21,360 nucleotides of DNA, taken from NCBI GenBank assembly GCA_002298075.1, contig DBLW01000189.1, forward strand, positions 1 through 21,360. Direction: 5' to 3'. Within the stretch, counting starts at the first letter, position 1. Each line of letters opens with the position of its first letter. The notes below the pieces were generated by a model. It was not told the origin of the DNA, did not search any database, and saw nothing but the letters and a program-made list of their open reading frames with translations. The DNA comes from Bacteroidales bacterium UBA714 (lineage in GTDB: Bacteria > Bacteroidota > Bacteroidia > Bacteroidales > UBA932). Position numbers and translations under genes: made by a program. This document shows, piece after piece, positions 1 through 6,595 of this stretch.

Positions 1-60
1 TTATTAAGGCAAGATTTGGACAAGTGAAGCGACTTATTTAAAAACCAAATATTGACACTT

Positions 61-1641
61 ATGCTCATCACTATTCATTGCGCGAAATGCGTCGGAATCA
101 ACGCAGTACCTGTAACCGTTGAGGTTGACCTGGCCTGCGGCATAGGAATTCATCTTGTAGGGCTTGCAGATGCCGCAGTAAAAGAAAGCCTGCTCAGGAC
201 AATAACAGCCCTGCAGGCCATGGGATTCCGGATTCCAGGAAAAAAGATAGTCATCAACCTTGCTCCGGCAGACATGCACAAGAAAGGAAGCCTGTACGAT
301 GTTCCAATAGCACTCGGAATAATCGCCGCTTCAAGACAGGCGGAACTGCGTCTTCTTGACAGATTTATGATTATGGGAGAGCTTGGGCTTGACGGAAGCA
401 TACGTGATGTGCCGGGAGCGCTTCCGGCTGCAGAGCTTGCGGCTTCCAAAGGACTGAGAGGATGCATTCTTCCTGTAAATTCGGCTTTGGAAGCTGTCGA
501 ATACGGGAATATCGAGATCTATGGCGTTGATAATCTTTCTGATGTGATCAGGATACTGTCCGGAGAAGAAGAGTGCACGGATCTTCTTGCATCAGAACGC
601 ATGCACACCCTCAAGGCAAATCTTCCTCCCTCAGCCGTCCAAGGGCATCTCACCGGAACGAAGGCAGGACAGGACATCATGGACTTTTCCGAAATCATCG
701 GCCAGGAAAGTGCGAAACGCGGGATAGAAATTGCAGCGGCCGGAGGTCACAATGTTATCCTGATAGGCCCTCCAGGCTCCGGCAAAAGTTCTCTGGCCAA
801 AGCTATGGCCGGCATATTGCCTCCTATGACAGCCGAAGAATCCTTGCAGACAAGCAAGATATATTCAGTGTCAGGCAAAAGCAATCCGGTTGAAGGACTT
901 ATGAAGCGCAGGCCATTCCGCTCACCACACTACAGCGCATCCGCCTCAGCTATGATAGGAGGCGGTTCCGACAACATAATGCCGGGAGAGATTTCACTTG
1001 CACACAACGGCATTCTGTTCCTCGATGAATTTTGTGAAGCCCCCAAGAAAGTACTCGAGGCATTACGCGCACCTATGGAGGACAGGAAGGTCACGATTTC
1101 ACGACTGAAGGCAAAGGTGGAATATCCGGCAGGGTTCACACTGGTAGCAGCAGCCAATCCGTGCCCGTGCGGATATTATGGAGAGGGAGACAGATGCAGC
1201 TGCACACCTTCAAGACGCCTGGCATACATATCAAAGCTATCCGGGCCTATAATGGACAGGATTGACATACAGCTTTGGCTCCATCCTGTTGACCCGAAAA
1301 AACTCGTGGCACGCAATCCGGAAGAATCAAGCGCAGAAGTGGCCGCACGAGTCCTCAAGGCAAGAGAGATTCAGAAAAGACGCTTTGCCGGTGAAGACAT
1401 TTTCTGCAATGCTGACATGAACAACTGCATGACAGGAAAGCATTGCCGTTTGGACGGCAAGTGCAGAACACTCATGGAAAAGCTTATCGGAAGGATGGGA
1501 CTTTCCGCAAGGGCGTGCTCAAGGATACTTAAGCTTGCCCGTACAATTGCCGACCTCGAGGCCGCGGAAACGATAACGGCCGCGCATCTCATCGAAGCCG
1601 CCGGCTACCGGTTCCTTGACAGACAGGGACTGGAAATATGA
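61..1641 (+). CDS. yifB (comM): YifB/ComM family Mg-chelatase-like AAA+ ATPase
   Basis: Family members are hexameric AAA+ helicases; in naturally competent bacteria ComM promotes branch migration during integration of transforming DNA, but the role in Bacteroidales is not settled. Visible in sequence: an N-terminal ChlI/Lon-protease-like domain (residues about 1-165, with VGLADAAVKES and INLAPAD), a Walker A GPPGSGKSS at about 236-244, a Walker B ILFLDEF at about 318-324, a CPCG...C.C cysteine cluster at about 368-381, and the C-terminal Mg_chelatase_C region with LSARACSRILKLARTIADL. The length of 526 aa is normal. The frame can be opened at a TTG at 52, but ATG at 61 gives the family's usual start (ML-x-x-x-x-C), so I chose it. 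The gene stands alone, convergent with the hydrolase at 1899. No strong promoter or terminator is visible. Confidence 0.95.
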   Translation: MLITIHCAKCVGINAVPVTVEVDLACGIGIHLVGLADAAVKESLLRTITALQAMGFRIPGKKIVINLAPADMHKKGSLYDVPIALGIIAASRQAELRLLDRFMIMGELGLDGSIRDVPGALPAAELAASKGLRGCILPVNSALEAVEYGNIEIYGVDNLSDVIRILSGEEECTDLLASERMHTLKANLPPSAVQGHLTGTKAGQDIMDFSEIIGQESAKRGIEIAAAGGHNVILIGPPGSGKSSLAKAMAGILPPMTAEESLQTSKIYSVSGKSNPVEGLMKRRPFRSPHYSASASAMIGGGSDNIMPGEISLAHNGILFLDEFCEAPKKVLEALRAPMEDRKVTISRLKAKVEYPAGFTLVAAANPCPCGYYGEGDRCSCTPSRRLAYISKLSGPIMDRIDIQLWLHPVDPKKLVARNPEESSAEVAARVLKAREIQKRRFAGEDIFCNADMNNCMTGKHCRLDGKCRTLMEKLIGRMGLSARACSRILKLARTIADLEAAETITAAHLIEAAGYRFLDRQGLEI

Positions 1642-1898
1642 TTTGCACACATATACTATTGCATCTCGGCAGAATCAAGCTTTTCGTATATTTGAGAGCT
1701 TATGCTCATATATCCGCGGCCATATCATGTGCCATATATTCTATTCATCACATCTCAACAACCGTTATAACTGTCGTTGCTGTGATAGTGAGTGTCGTGT
1801 TGTTCATCTTGGAATTACGTAATGTAAGGAGGGGAAGGACAAACTGGTATGATGAGCCGGTTTCAGGTATGCAGGTCAAAAAACCGCTAAATCCAGAC
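1642..1898. other. Intergenic region with one promoter-like repeat copy
   Basis: This gap separates two convergent genes, so no promoter is needed here. Even so, 1687-1694 reads TATATTTG, a match to the Bacteroidota -7 box. It sits inside a stretch (1663-1717: CTCGGCAGA, then AGCTTTTCGTATATTTGA, then CATATATCCGC) that resembles the elements upstream of tsaE. An imperfect inverted repeat CGGTTT/AAACCG lies at 1858-1886. An open frame runs through the region on the + strand, but it continues antisense into the hydrolase and is not called. Confidence 0.5.
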
Positions 1899-2714
1899 TC
1901 ACAAATTTTTCTGTCTTTTCCAGAAGGATTCAATGGTTTTGTTGAATTCCATCGGGACGTCCATATTTACGCAATGTCCCGCATTTTCAAAAACGACCAT
2001 AATACAGTCCGGCTCATTGGCTTTCCATGATTCTGTCAGTTCCAATTCCATCGGGATGTCGTATCTTCCGCAGCCGATAAGCAGTGGATAGGCCCTTTTT
2101 CCGGTGATGTGCCTGTTTACCATCTTGTTCAGATCCGCCAAGAACATAAACGACTTTTTGGGGAACCGTATGTTCATTGCAAAAAACTCATCCTGGGCCT
2201 TTGGGGTATATGCGGAAATCTTCCTGTTTGCCTTTGCGAACCATTTGACTGAAATCAGGGCTTTGAGCATCATCAGTATCTGTTGCGAACTGTTTTTCCT
2301 TTGTATGCTTATGTCAAAATTGTTGATATCGTATCCTCCGAAGCAAGCCAATGAACTGATGGCGTCAGGATAATGGTTGGCAAAATCCTGGGCCAATACC
2401 GCTCCCAAAGAAACCCCGACAATATGCAGTTTGCCTATACCTTCCGCCTGCATGATACCCAATATCCATTCTGACATTTTGAGGATGCTGTCTCCTTTTC
2501 TTGTCTTCGAAGATAGCCCGTGCCCGATGATGTCGATTGCCAGTATGTTGTATTTGTCCCGGAAATATTCGAACTGTGTCTTGAACATCTCATGGGTGAC
2601 GAATGCAGCGTGGATGAAAAGCACCCATTCATCATGTCCTTCATTGCTTATAAAATATGCAATCGGAGATCCGTCAGATATCTTTTTCGTCATAAATAGT
2701 GTTTTATCCTGCAT
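1899..2714 (-). CDS. Alpha/beta hydrolase, unknown substrate
   Basis: A cytoplasmic alpha/beta-hydrolase-fold protein of 271 aa with no signal peptide. The catalytic triad can be placed: the nucleophile Ser102 in the elbow GVSLG (100-104), Asp219 in GRYD and His247 in AGHCVNMD. The oxyanion-hole segment is FIHAAF (34-38), with Ala replacing the common Gly after His. GHGLS at 64-68 is the usual turn of esterase and proline-iminopeptidase-like members. The lid region (about 130-200) is divergent, so ester, thioester or C-C substrates cannot be told apart. It lies 28 bp downstream of the methyltransferase and is probably cotranscribed. Unlike most genes here it has a proper AGGAG site (2724-2728) 9 nt before the ATG, which decides the start. 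Confidence 0.85.
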   Translation of the reverse strand: MQDKTLFMTKKISDGSPIAYFISNEGHDEWVLFIHAAFVTHEMFKTQFEYFRDKYNILAIDIIGHGLSSKTRKGDSILKMSEWILGIMQAEGIGKLHIVGVSLGAVLAQDFANHYPDAISSLACFGGYDINNFDISIQRKNSSQQILMMLKALISVKWFAKANRKISAYTPKAQDEFFAMNIRFPKKSFMFLADLNKMVNRHITGKRAYPLLIGCGRYDIPMELELTESWKANEPDCIMVVFENAGHCVNMDVPMEFNKTIESFWKRQKNL

Positions 2715-2723
2715 TCACAATCA

Positions 2724-2728
2724 CTCCT
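2724..2728 (-). promoter_or_regulatory. Shine-Dalgarno site AGGAG of the hydrolase gene
   Basis: Reading the minus strand, AGAGGAG precedes the ATG at 2714 with a 9-nt spacer. Strong Shine-Dalgarno sites are uncommon in Bacteroidota and absent before most genes in this window, so it stands out and may hint at a foreign origin for the cassette. Confidence 0.7.
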
Positions 2729-2742
2729 CTTTACCGTAAGGC

Positions 2743-3423
2743 TCACTTGACGGCCCGAAAGACAGCTATGCTTTCCACTGTATCAACTTTTACGGTACGA
2801 TACATCTTTTCAAGCCTCTTCTTCAGGCTTTCTGCCGTTTCAAAAGGTGGGGTACAATATCCCTTAGGAGTGTATATATGCCTGATTATCCAATCAGTAC
2901 GTTTATTTTCTTTCATTACTGCAAAACAACCGCAAAGCACACCTCCAGGCTTCAGTACCCTATAGGTCTCATTATAGGCGGCACTTTTGTCAGGAAAGGC
3001 ATGGAATCCATTGAGTGACATGACTATCTCAAAACTCTCATCTTCAAACGGCATTTTTCCGACATCTCCCTGTATGAAATCTATGTTTTTTATGTCAAGC
3101 CTTTCCGCAAATCGTTTCGCTCTCTGCATCATATCTGGGGAGTAGTCAAGACAGGTAATCTCTGCCTCCGGCAGTGTCCTGTACATCGGCATTGTGATTA
3201 CCCCCGTACCGACAGGAACCTCCAGAAGTTTTCCTCCAAAATTTTCTGGTATATTGGAAAGGACCATTTCCTGATATTCCTGCGTTTTTTCCTTATCGAG
3301 ATTCCACACCAGCCCGCTGACGATTTTTCCCATAAAAGTGGAGCAGGTAATCATTCCGTCATAGAATGTCCTGTCGCCACCGAGGCCTTTATATGCTTGT
3401 CGTATTTCTCCTTTTCTGTCCAT
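2743..3423 (-). CDS. Class I SAM-dependent methyltransferase
   Basis: A Rossmann-fold methyltransferase of the UbiE/Methyltransf_11 type; the acceptor substrate is unknown. Counting from the ATG at 3423: motif I LLEVPVGTG (about 66-74) binds SAM, Asp93 in CLDYSPDM is the acidic residue at the end of beta2, GDVGKMPF (119-126) is motif III and LKPGG (157-161) is post-motif III. Motif I has EVPVGTG instead of the common D-x-G-C-G-T-G. The N-terminal segment FYDGMITCST is shared with a group of uncharacterised methyltransferases. An ATG at 3447 would add 8 residues. I prefer 3423 because AAGG lies 5 nt before it, while nothing similar precedes 3447. It is the first gene of a two-gene unit with the hydrolase. 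Confidence 0.85.
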   Translation of the reverse strand: MDRKGEIRQAYKGLGGDRTFYDGMITCSTFMGKIVSGLVWNLDKEKTQEYQEMVLSNIPENFGGKLLEVPVGTGVITMPMYRTLPEAEITCLDYSPDMMQRAKRFAERLDIKNIDFIQGDVGKMPFEDESFEIVMSLNGFHAFPDKSAAYNETYRVLKPGGVLCGCFAVMKENKRTDWIIRHIYTPKGYCTPPFETAESLKKRLEKMYRTVKVDTVESIAVFRAVK

Positions 3424-3533
3424 TGCCACCTTATATTTGCACTCCATTATCTGATTTCATGTTTCGATATGCTATTGCAGGCAGTAAGTTGTGTTCCGCA
3501 CCATTCTTTTCTGTACACAATCCCTACGCGTGG

Positions 3534-3565
3534 CAAAGATAGCGTAATTATCCTTATGGCTCAAA
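3534..3565 (-). promoter_or_regulatory. Promoter of the methyltransferase-hydrolase unit
   Basis: On the minus strand TTTG (3562-3565) and TATCTTTG (3534-3541) are separated by exactly 20 nt, matching the Bacteroidota sigma-ABfr consensus TTTG-N19/20-TAnnTTTG. The expected start of transcription is near 3528, giving a leader of roughly 80-105 nt. Confidence 0.75.
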
Positions 3566-3742
3566 AAGCAATTCAAGAAGTTAAGCTCGCCATACAGTCA
3601 TAACAGATAAGAGCGAAACGGTACTTTTCACGATATTTTAGATGACGCCCATACTACGATTGCGTCTCGCACATATATACGCCCTCGCTTCGGCAAACAT
3701 TCTTTCGCATTCGCTTCAGCGACTTCGTCGATTACAAACAAG

Positions 3743-3776
3743 TTTGATGTCTGCTCTCAGCTTTTTACTATATTTG
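3743..3776 (+). promoter_or_regulatory. Upstream promoter-like element before tsaE
   Basis: TTTG (3743-3746) and TATATTTG (3769-3776) are separated by 22 nt, slightly longer than the optimum. It is one of two copies of the same repeat in front of tsaE. Confidence 0.4.
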
Positions 3777-3806
3777 AACTAAAGTTCATATATACGCTTG
3801 GTCTCG

Positions 3807-3834
3807 GCAGAGTGAAAATAAATTTTCCCTCTGC
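3807..3834 (+). repeat. 13-bp inverted repeat between promoter-like copies
   Basis: The left arm GCAGAGTGAAAAT (3807-3819) and right arm ATTTTCCCTCTGC (3822-3834) pair with a single mismatch around a 2-nt spacer. It lies directly before the tsaE-proximal -7 box, where an operator or a terminator of upstream transcription could sit. No T-run follows on the + strand, so an operator is the better guess. Confidence 0.5.
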
Positions 3835-3848
3835 TCTCGACTTTTTCG

Positions 3849-3856
3849 TATATTTG
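3849..3856 (+). promoter_or_regulatory. -7 promoter element of tsaE, 5 nt from the start codon
   Basis: TATATTTG matches TAnnTTTG exactly. Only 5 bases separate it from the ATG at 3862, so a transcript starting at the usual distance would be leaderless or nearly so. The -33 TTTG is not conserved; TTTT at 3823-3826 is the nearest candidate. Confidence 0.5.
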
Positions 3857-3861
3857 CGGTC

Positions 3862-4284
3862 ATGAAACAGGAAATTACAATAAAAGATACGGCGGACCTT
3901 GACAGGGCTGCAAAAGAGTTTCTCTCAAAAATAGGCGACAGAACCCTCGTGGCATTCTTTGCCCCGATGGGAGCCGGCAAGACGACTTTCACTGCAGCAA
4001 TCTGCAAAGCTCTCGGAGTAAAAGATTCCGTCTGCTCCCCCACATTCACTATAGTCAATGAATATGAGAGAGCAGACGGAGAGCCGATGTATCACTTTGA
4101 TTTCTACAGAATCACCAAACTCTCGGAAGCGACGGAAATCGGACTTTACGACTACCTTGACAGCGGCTGCCTATGCATAATGGAGTGGCCTGAAAACATT
4201 GTAGACCTGCTTCCCGAAGACACCTTGAGGGTAAACATCAGCGTAAACCCAGACTTGTCGCGCACCCTTTCATGGGATGAGTAA
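3862..4284 (+). CDS. tsaE: tRNA t6A37 synthesis ATPase TsaE
   Basis: TsaE works with TsaB and TsaD to place threonylcarbamoyl on A37 of ANN-decoding tRNAs; it is the P-loop ATPase that resets the complex in the cytoplasm. The 140 aa protein shows the family order: a Walker A-type loop MGAGKTTF (37-43; the residues before it are AP rather than the usual GD/GE), SPTFTIVNEY (59-68), HFDFYR (78-83) and MEWPEN (107-112). The length is normal. No partner gene is adjacent. The start is fixed by the ATG 5 nt after a -7 promoter box. Its last 47 bp overlap, antisense, the 3' end of the lipoprotein gene. Confidence 0.95.
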   Translation: MKQEITIKDTADLDRAAKEFLSKIGDRTLVAFFAPMGAGKTTFTAAICKALGVKDSVCSPTFTIVNEYERADGEPMYHFDFYRITKLSEATEIGLYDYLDSGCLCIMEWPENIVDLLPEDTLRVNISVNPDLSRTLSWDE

Positions 4285-5506
4285 CACCGTCAACATAAAT
4301 TGACGAAATGTATCCGTTGATGTCAAGTGGCTCAACGCTCCCGTCTTTCCAGACTGCCGGTCTCATGCCAGACAAGGAGGAAAGCCCCACGTACAGAATT
4401 CCATTCACTGACGCAATGGGACAGTTCCCCATCATCGCATACCCGTCGGGCATCGGATAGATTTCTCCGAACCTGAAGATAAGCCCCGGCATATCGGCAG
4501 CCGCAGAACTGAGTACGCAGCATATGCCGTCATCCCATGTGCACAGCGAGGATGCTGTATATCCCGGGTCAAAGAGCCTGAAAATACTGCCACCTCTCCA
4601 CAAGCCTCCAGTCACAGGCATGCCTTCCATTGTAAAGATACCCTCCACATACAGGACTTCATCACCAGATCCGACAAAACGGCATGCAGGCATCTTTGCA
4701 CCAGGAGGCAAATCTAAAGTTGACATCTGCCCGCCGGAAACGACCACAGGCTCGCTTATCCCGACAAGCGACGCGATATAGCTAACCTCCCCGTCACGGC
4801 AAATTATATCATGAACAGCTTTGACATCGTCCCTTACCGCGACTTGGCTGACGACACCTCCGAGCACATTATAATATCTTCCCTGCACGGAAGCCCCCGA
4901 CCCGACAGGCTCGCAGAACGCGAAACTTATCCCGGCAGAGTCGATGCGCAAATGCTCAAACAGATATCCCGACTTTCTCTCAAGAAGCACCTCCCCGTTT
5001 TTCCTGTAAGTGAAACCGGCCCCTCCCCTGTCCAGGCCGATTGTATGCACATCATCACCGTCCACGAGCATTCCGCATATCATTTCACGCCCTGGGTAAC
5101 GGAACAGCAGCCTTCCGTCTTTCTTTATGACTGTCTCCGAACCTGTTGACCAGTCAGTATAGAGATGCCCTCCAATAATACGGTGCATATCAGGATCAGA
5201 ACCCGTCTCATAGCTTTCGCCGACCGGGACTTTCATGACAGGAACCATATCGGCAAACACTACAAGCGAGCATTTCACACTTCCGGACTCAGGGTCAGCC
5301 TTCCAGTCATAGCCGTCAGGGTAATCAAAACCTGTGATATAGCACACTGACTTTTCCTTGCCGCCGCTTCCTCCCGTGCCTCCAGGCCCCTGTCCCGGAC
5401 CTGTCCACACCTCATGTTTTCCCCCTCCGTTTCCTCCGATTTCAACAAGGCCGCATGATGACAGCACAACAGCCACAATGGCCAGACAACATATACGCAT
5501 ATTCAT
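4238..5506 (-). CDS. Lipoprotein with Gly-rich linker and propeller-like repeats, unknown function
   Basis: I do not recognise a named family. The 422 aa protein begins with a lipoprotein signal ending in LSSC (Cys18), then a Gly/Pro-rich linker (about 24-50), predicting a surface- or periplasm-facing anchored domain. The body is beta-rich and contains recurring units: a V-D/E/N-G turn followed 20-30 residues later by a W/Y-K/R-D/N/G-G turn and a hydrophobic strand. Examples start near 111, 148, 287 and 367, with KDGRLL, KNGEVL, WRGGSI and WKDGSV. This suggests a Kelch-like beta-propeller. The last unit begins at VDG (405-407) but the protein stops 15 residues later inside antisense tsaE sequence, so the C-terminus may be secondarily shortened. 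ATG at 5500 is also possible and has AAGG at a better spacing (9 nt) than ATG at 5506 (3 nt). Confidence 0.7.
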   Translation of the reverse strand: MNMRICCLAIVAVVLSSCGLVEIGGNGGGKHEVWTGPGQGPGGTGGSGGKEKSVCYITGFDYPDGYDWKADPESGSVKCSLVVFADMVPVMKVPVGESYETGSDPDMHRIIGGHLYTDWSTGSETVIKKDGRLLFRYPGREMICGMLVDGDDVHTIGLDRGGAGFTYRKNGEVLLERKSGYLFEHLRIDSAGISFAFCEPVGSGASVQGRYYNVLGGVVSQVAVRDDVKAVHDIICRDGEVSYIASLVGISEPVVVSGGQMSTLDLPPGAKMPACRFVGSGDEVLYVEGIFTMEGMPVTGGLWRGGSIFRLFDPGYTASSLCTWDDGICCVLSSAAADMPGLIFRFGEIYPMPDGYAMMGNCPIASVNGILYVGLSSLSGMRPAVWKDGSVEPLDINGYISSIYVDGVTHPMKGCATSLGLR

Positions 5507-5559
5507 TATCCTTTTTTTAAAACAACTTCAGACAATGCTTCAAAGGAACAAAAAAGGAC

Positions 5560-5615
5560 AAAAACAACAAGTGACGGATGTCACGCATAACGGACATTCG
5601 TCACTATTTTCTTTT
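5560..5615 (-). terminator. Hairpin downstream of ispE, possible terminator of the suf-ispE operon
   Basis: Arms GTGACGGATGT (5571-5581) and ACATTCGTCAC (5594-5604) pair over 11 positions with one G-U wobble around a 12-nt loop. T-rich tracts follow in both directions: TTGTTGTTTTTG on the minus strand and TATTTTCTTTTTC on the plus strand. It sits 75 bp after the ispE stop and before the lipoprotein start. A smaller hairpin, GGCTT/AAGCC, is at 5660-5674. An operator for the lipoprotein gene is the alternative reading. Confidence 0.4.
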
Positions 5616-5679
5616 TCTTTAAAAAATTTCTGTTTTTTATAAAGCCGAAAACCTGCCTTGGCTTATAACAAGCCTCCGG

Positions 5680-6576
5680 TTAAACAGGATAAATTCCGAA
5701 CAAGGCAGACCCCGAGCCAGACATTGAGGCATATACCGCTCCACTCTCATACAGGGATTTCTTTATGGCTTCCAATTCAGGATGCGCGGCAAAGACCGTC
5801 TTTTCAAAATCATTGACCAGAAAGTCTTTCCACTGCCCCACCGGTTTGGACAAGACATCCCTTAAAGAAATCTCAGGCACCGCCGGACAGATCCCACGAT
5901 ATGCCTGCGCCGTAGAAACCGCAACCCCCTCCGGAACGAGAACCTTGACCTCATATCCGAAAGGCTCGCCTGAAGGAGATTCTGCCCCATAATCTATTCC
6001 GTCCAACCTGTATGAAACAAGGATTTCTCCACGTCCCTTGCCTATCATCGGCTTGTTAAAAATGAAAAATGCGCAATCACTGCCAAGCTTGGCAGCATGT
6101 CCGGCAAGTTCTTCTTCAGAAAGTCCCAAACAGCCTATTTCATTCAGCATCCTGAGAGCAAAAGCGGCATCAGCCGACCCTCCGCCAAGACCAGCACCTA
6201 CCGGCGATGTCTTCTCCAAGAAAATCTTGACAGGAGGAAGACCATACTCTTTGTCAAGAATGAAGTATGCCTTGGCGCACAAGTCCTCAAGCGGATTCCA
6301 GTCCACTCCTTCAGAGCGTGCTATCGTCATCATAAGTTTCCCGTCATCCGAAATGGCCTGTACAAGAGTCTGCACATCCGCATCCGGACCCGCTCCGGAA
6401 TATTTTGCGGACAATGATGCAAAAGTCCGGCTGAAATCTTCACCTGAGACAATCTCAAGCGTATCCGTTATTCCGAAATAAGGGACAAACAAAGTCTCAA
6501 GTTCATGAAACCCGTCCTCTCTTTTACGCAGGACGTTAAGTCCGAGATTTATCTTGACATTAGGGTGTGTTACCAT
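5680..6576 (-). CDS. ispE: 4-diphosphocytidyl-2-C-methyl-D-erythritol kinase
   Basis: IspE phosphorylates CDP-ME at the 2-hydroxyl using ATP, the fourth step of the MEP isoprenoid pathway, in the cytoplasm. The 298 aa GHMP kinase shows Lys8 in VKINLGL, the GHMP ATP-binding loop SPVGAGLGGGSADA (124-137), catalytic Asp167 in GSDCAFF and the C-terminal GHMP motif MSGSGSALFGIY (285-296). It is slightly longer than average, from an insertion at about residues 45-95. It starts 19 bp after the sufD stop and is very likely in the same transcript. IspG and IspH of the same pathway carry 4Fe-4S clusters, which gives the arrangement some functional sense (inference). Confidence 0.95.
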   Translation of the reverse strand: MVTHPNVKINLGLNVLRKREDGFHELETLFVPYFGITDTLEIVSGEDFSRTFASLSAKYSGAGPDADVQTLVQAISDDGKLMMTIARSEGVDWNPLEDLCAKAYFILDKEYGLPPVKIFLEKTSPVGAGLGGGSADAAFALRMLNEIGCLGLSEEELAGHAAKLGSDCAFFIFNKPMIGKGRGEILVSYRLDGIDYGAESPSGEPFGYEVKVLVPEGVAVSTAQAYRGICPAVPEISLRDVLSKPVGQWKDFLVNDFEKTVFAAHPELEAIKKSLYESGAVYASMSGSGSALFGIYPV

Positions 6577-6595
6577 TATCCAAACACTTCTTTAC

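Larger units (their letters stand above)
3750..3856 (+). repeat. Pair of 27-nt direct repeats, 80-bp period, containing TATATTTG
   Basis: Positions 3750-3776 and 3830-3856 agree at 23 of 27 bases by eye. Both read TCTGCTCTC-NN-CTTTTT-NN-TATATTTG, with the two variable dinucleotides AG/GA and AC/CG. The right end of each is a Bacteroidota -7 box. A third, looser copy is at 1678-1694. Confidence 0.75.
3430..3861. other. Repeat-rich intergenic region upstream of tsaE
   Basis: About 400 bases without a credible gene. It holds the methyltransferase promoter (3534-3565) and then, from about 3640, a patchwork of repeats: CATATATACGC at 3672-3682 and 3787-3797, CGCTTC motifs around 3685-3715, two 27-nt promoter-like copies 80 bp apart (3750-3776, 3830-3856), and a 13-bp hairpin at 3807-3834. 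A 15-codon frame at 3556 exists but coincides with the -33 region of the minus-strand promoter. Confidence 0.7.

Noticed and set aside
1638..2030. 130-codon open frame on + strand with a hydrophobic stretch that could be a membrane segment
   Set aside because: Its last third is exactly antisense to the hydrolase 3' end, it starts inside the last codons of yifB, and it has no recognisable domain. The hydrophobic part could be a remnant, but I cannot support a gene.
3556..3603. 15-codon frame MAQKAIQEVKLAIQS
   Set aside because: It coincides with the -33 element and upstream part of a good minus-strand promoter and has no ribosome binding site; likely chance.
6038..6481. 147-codon frame on the + strand within ispE
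   Set aside because: A shadow of ispE, whose GHMP kinase motifs are unambiguous on the other strand.
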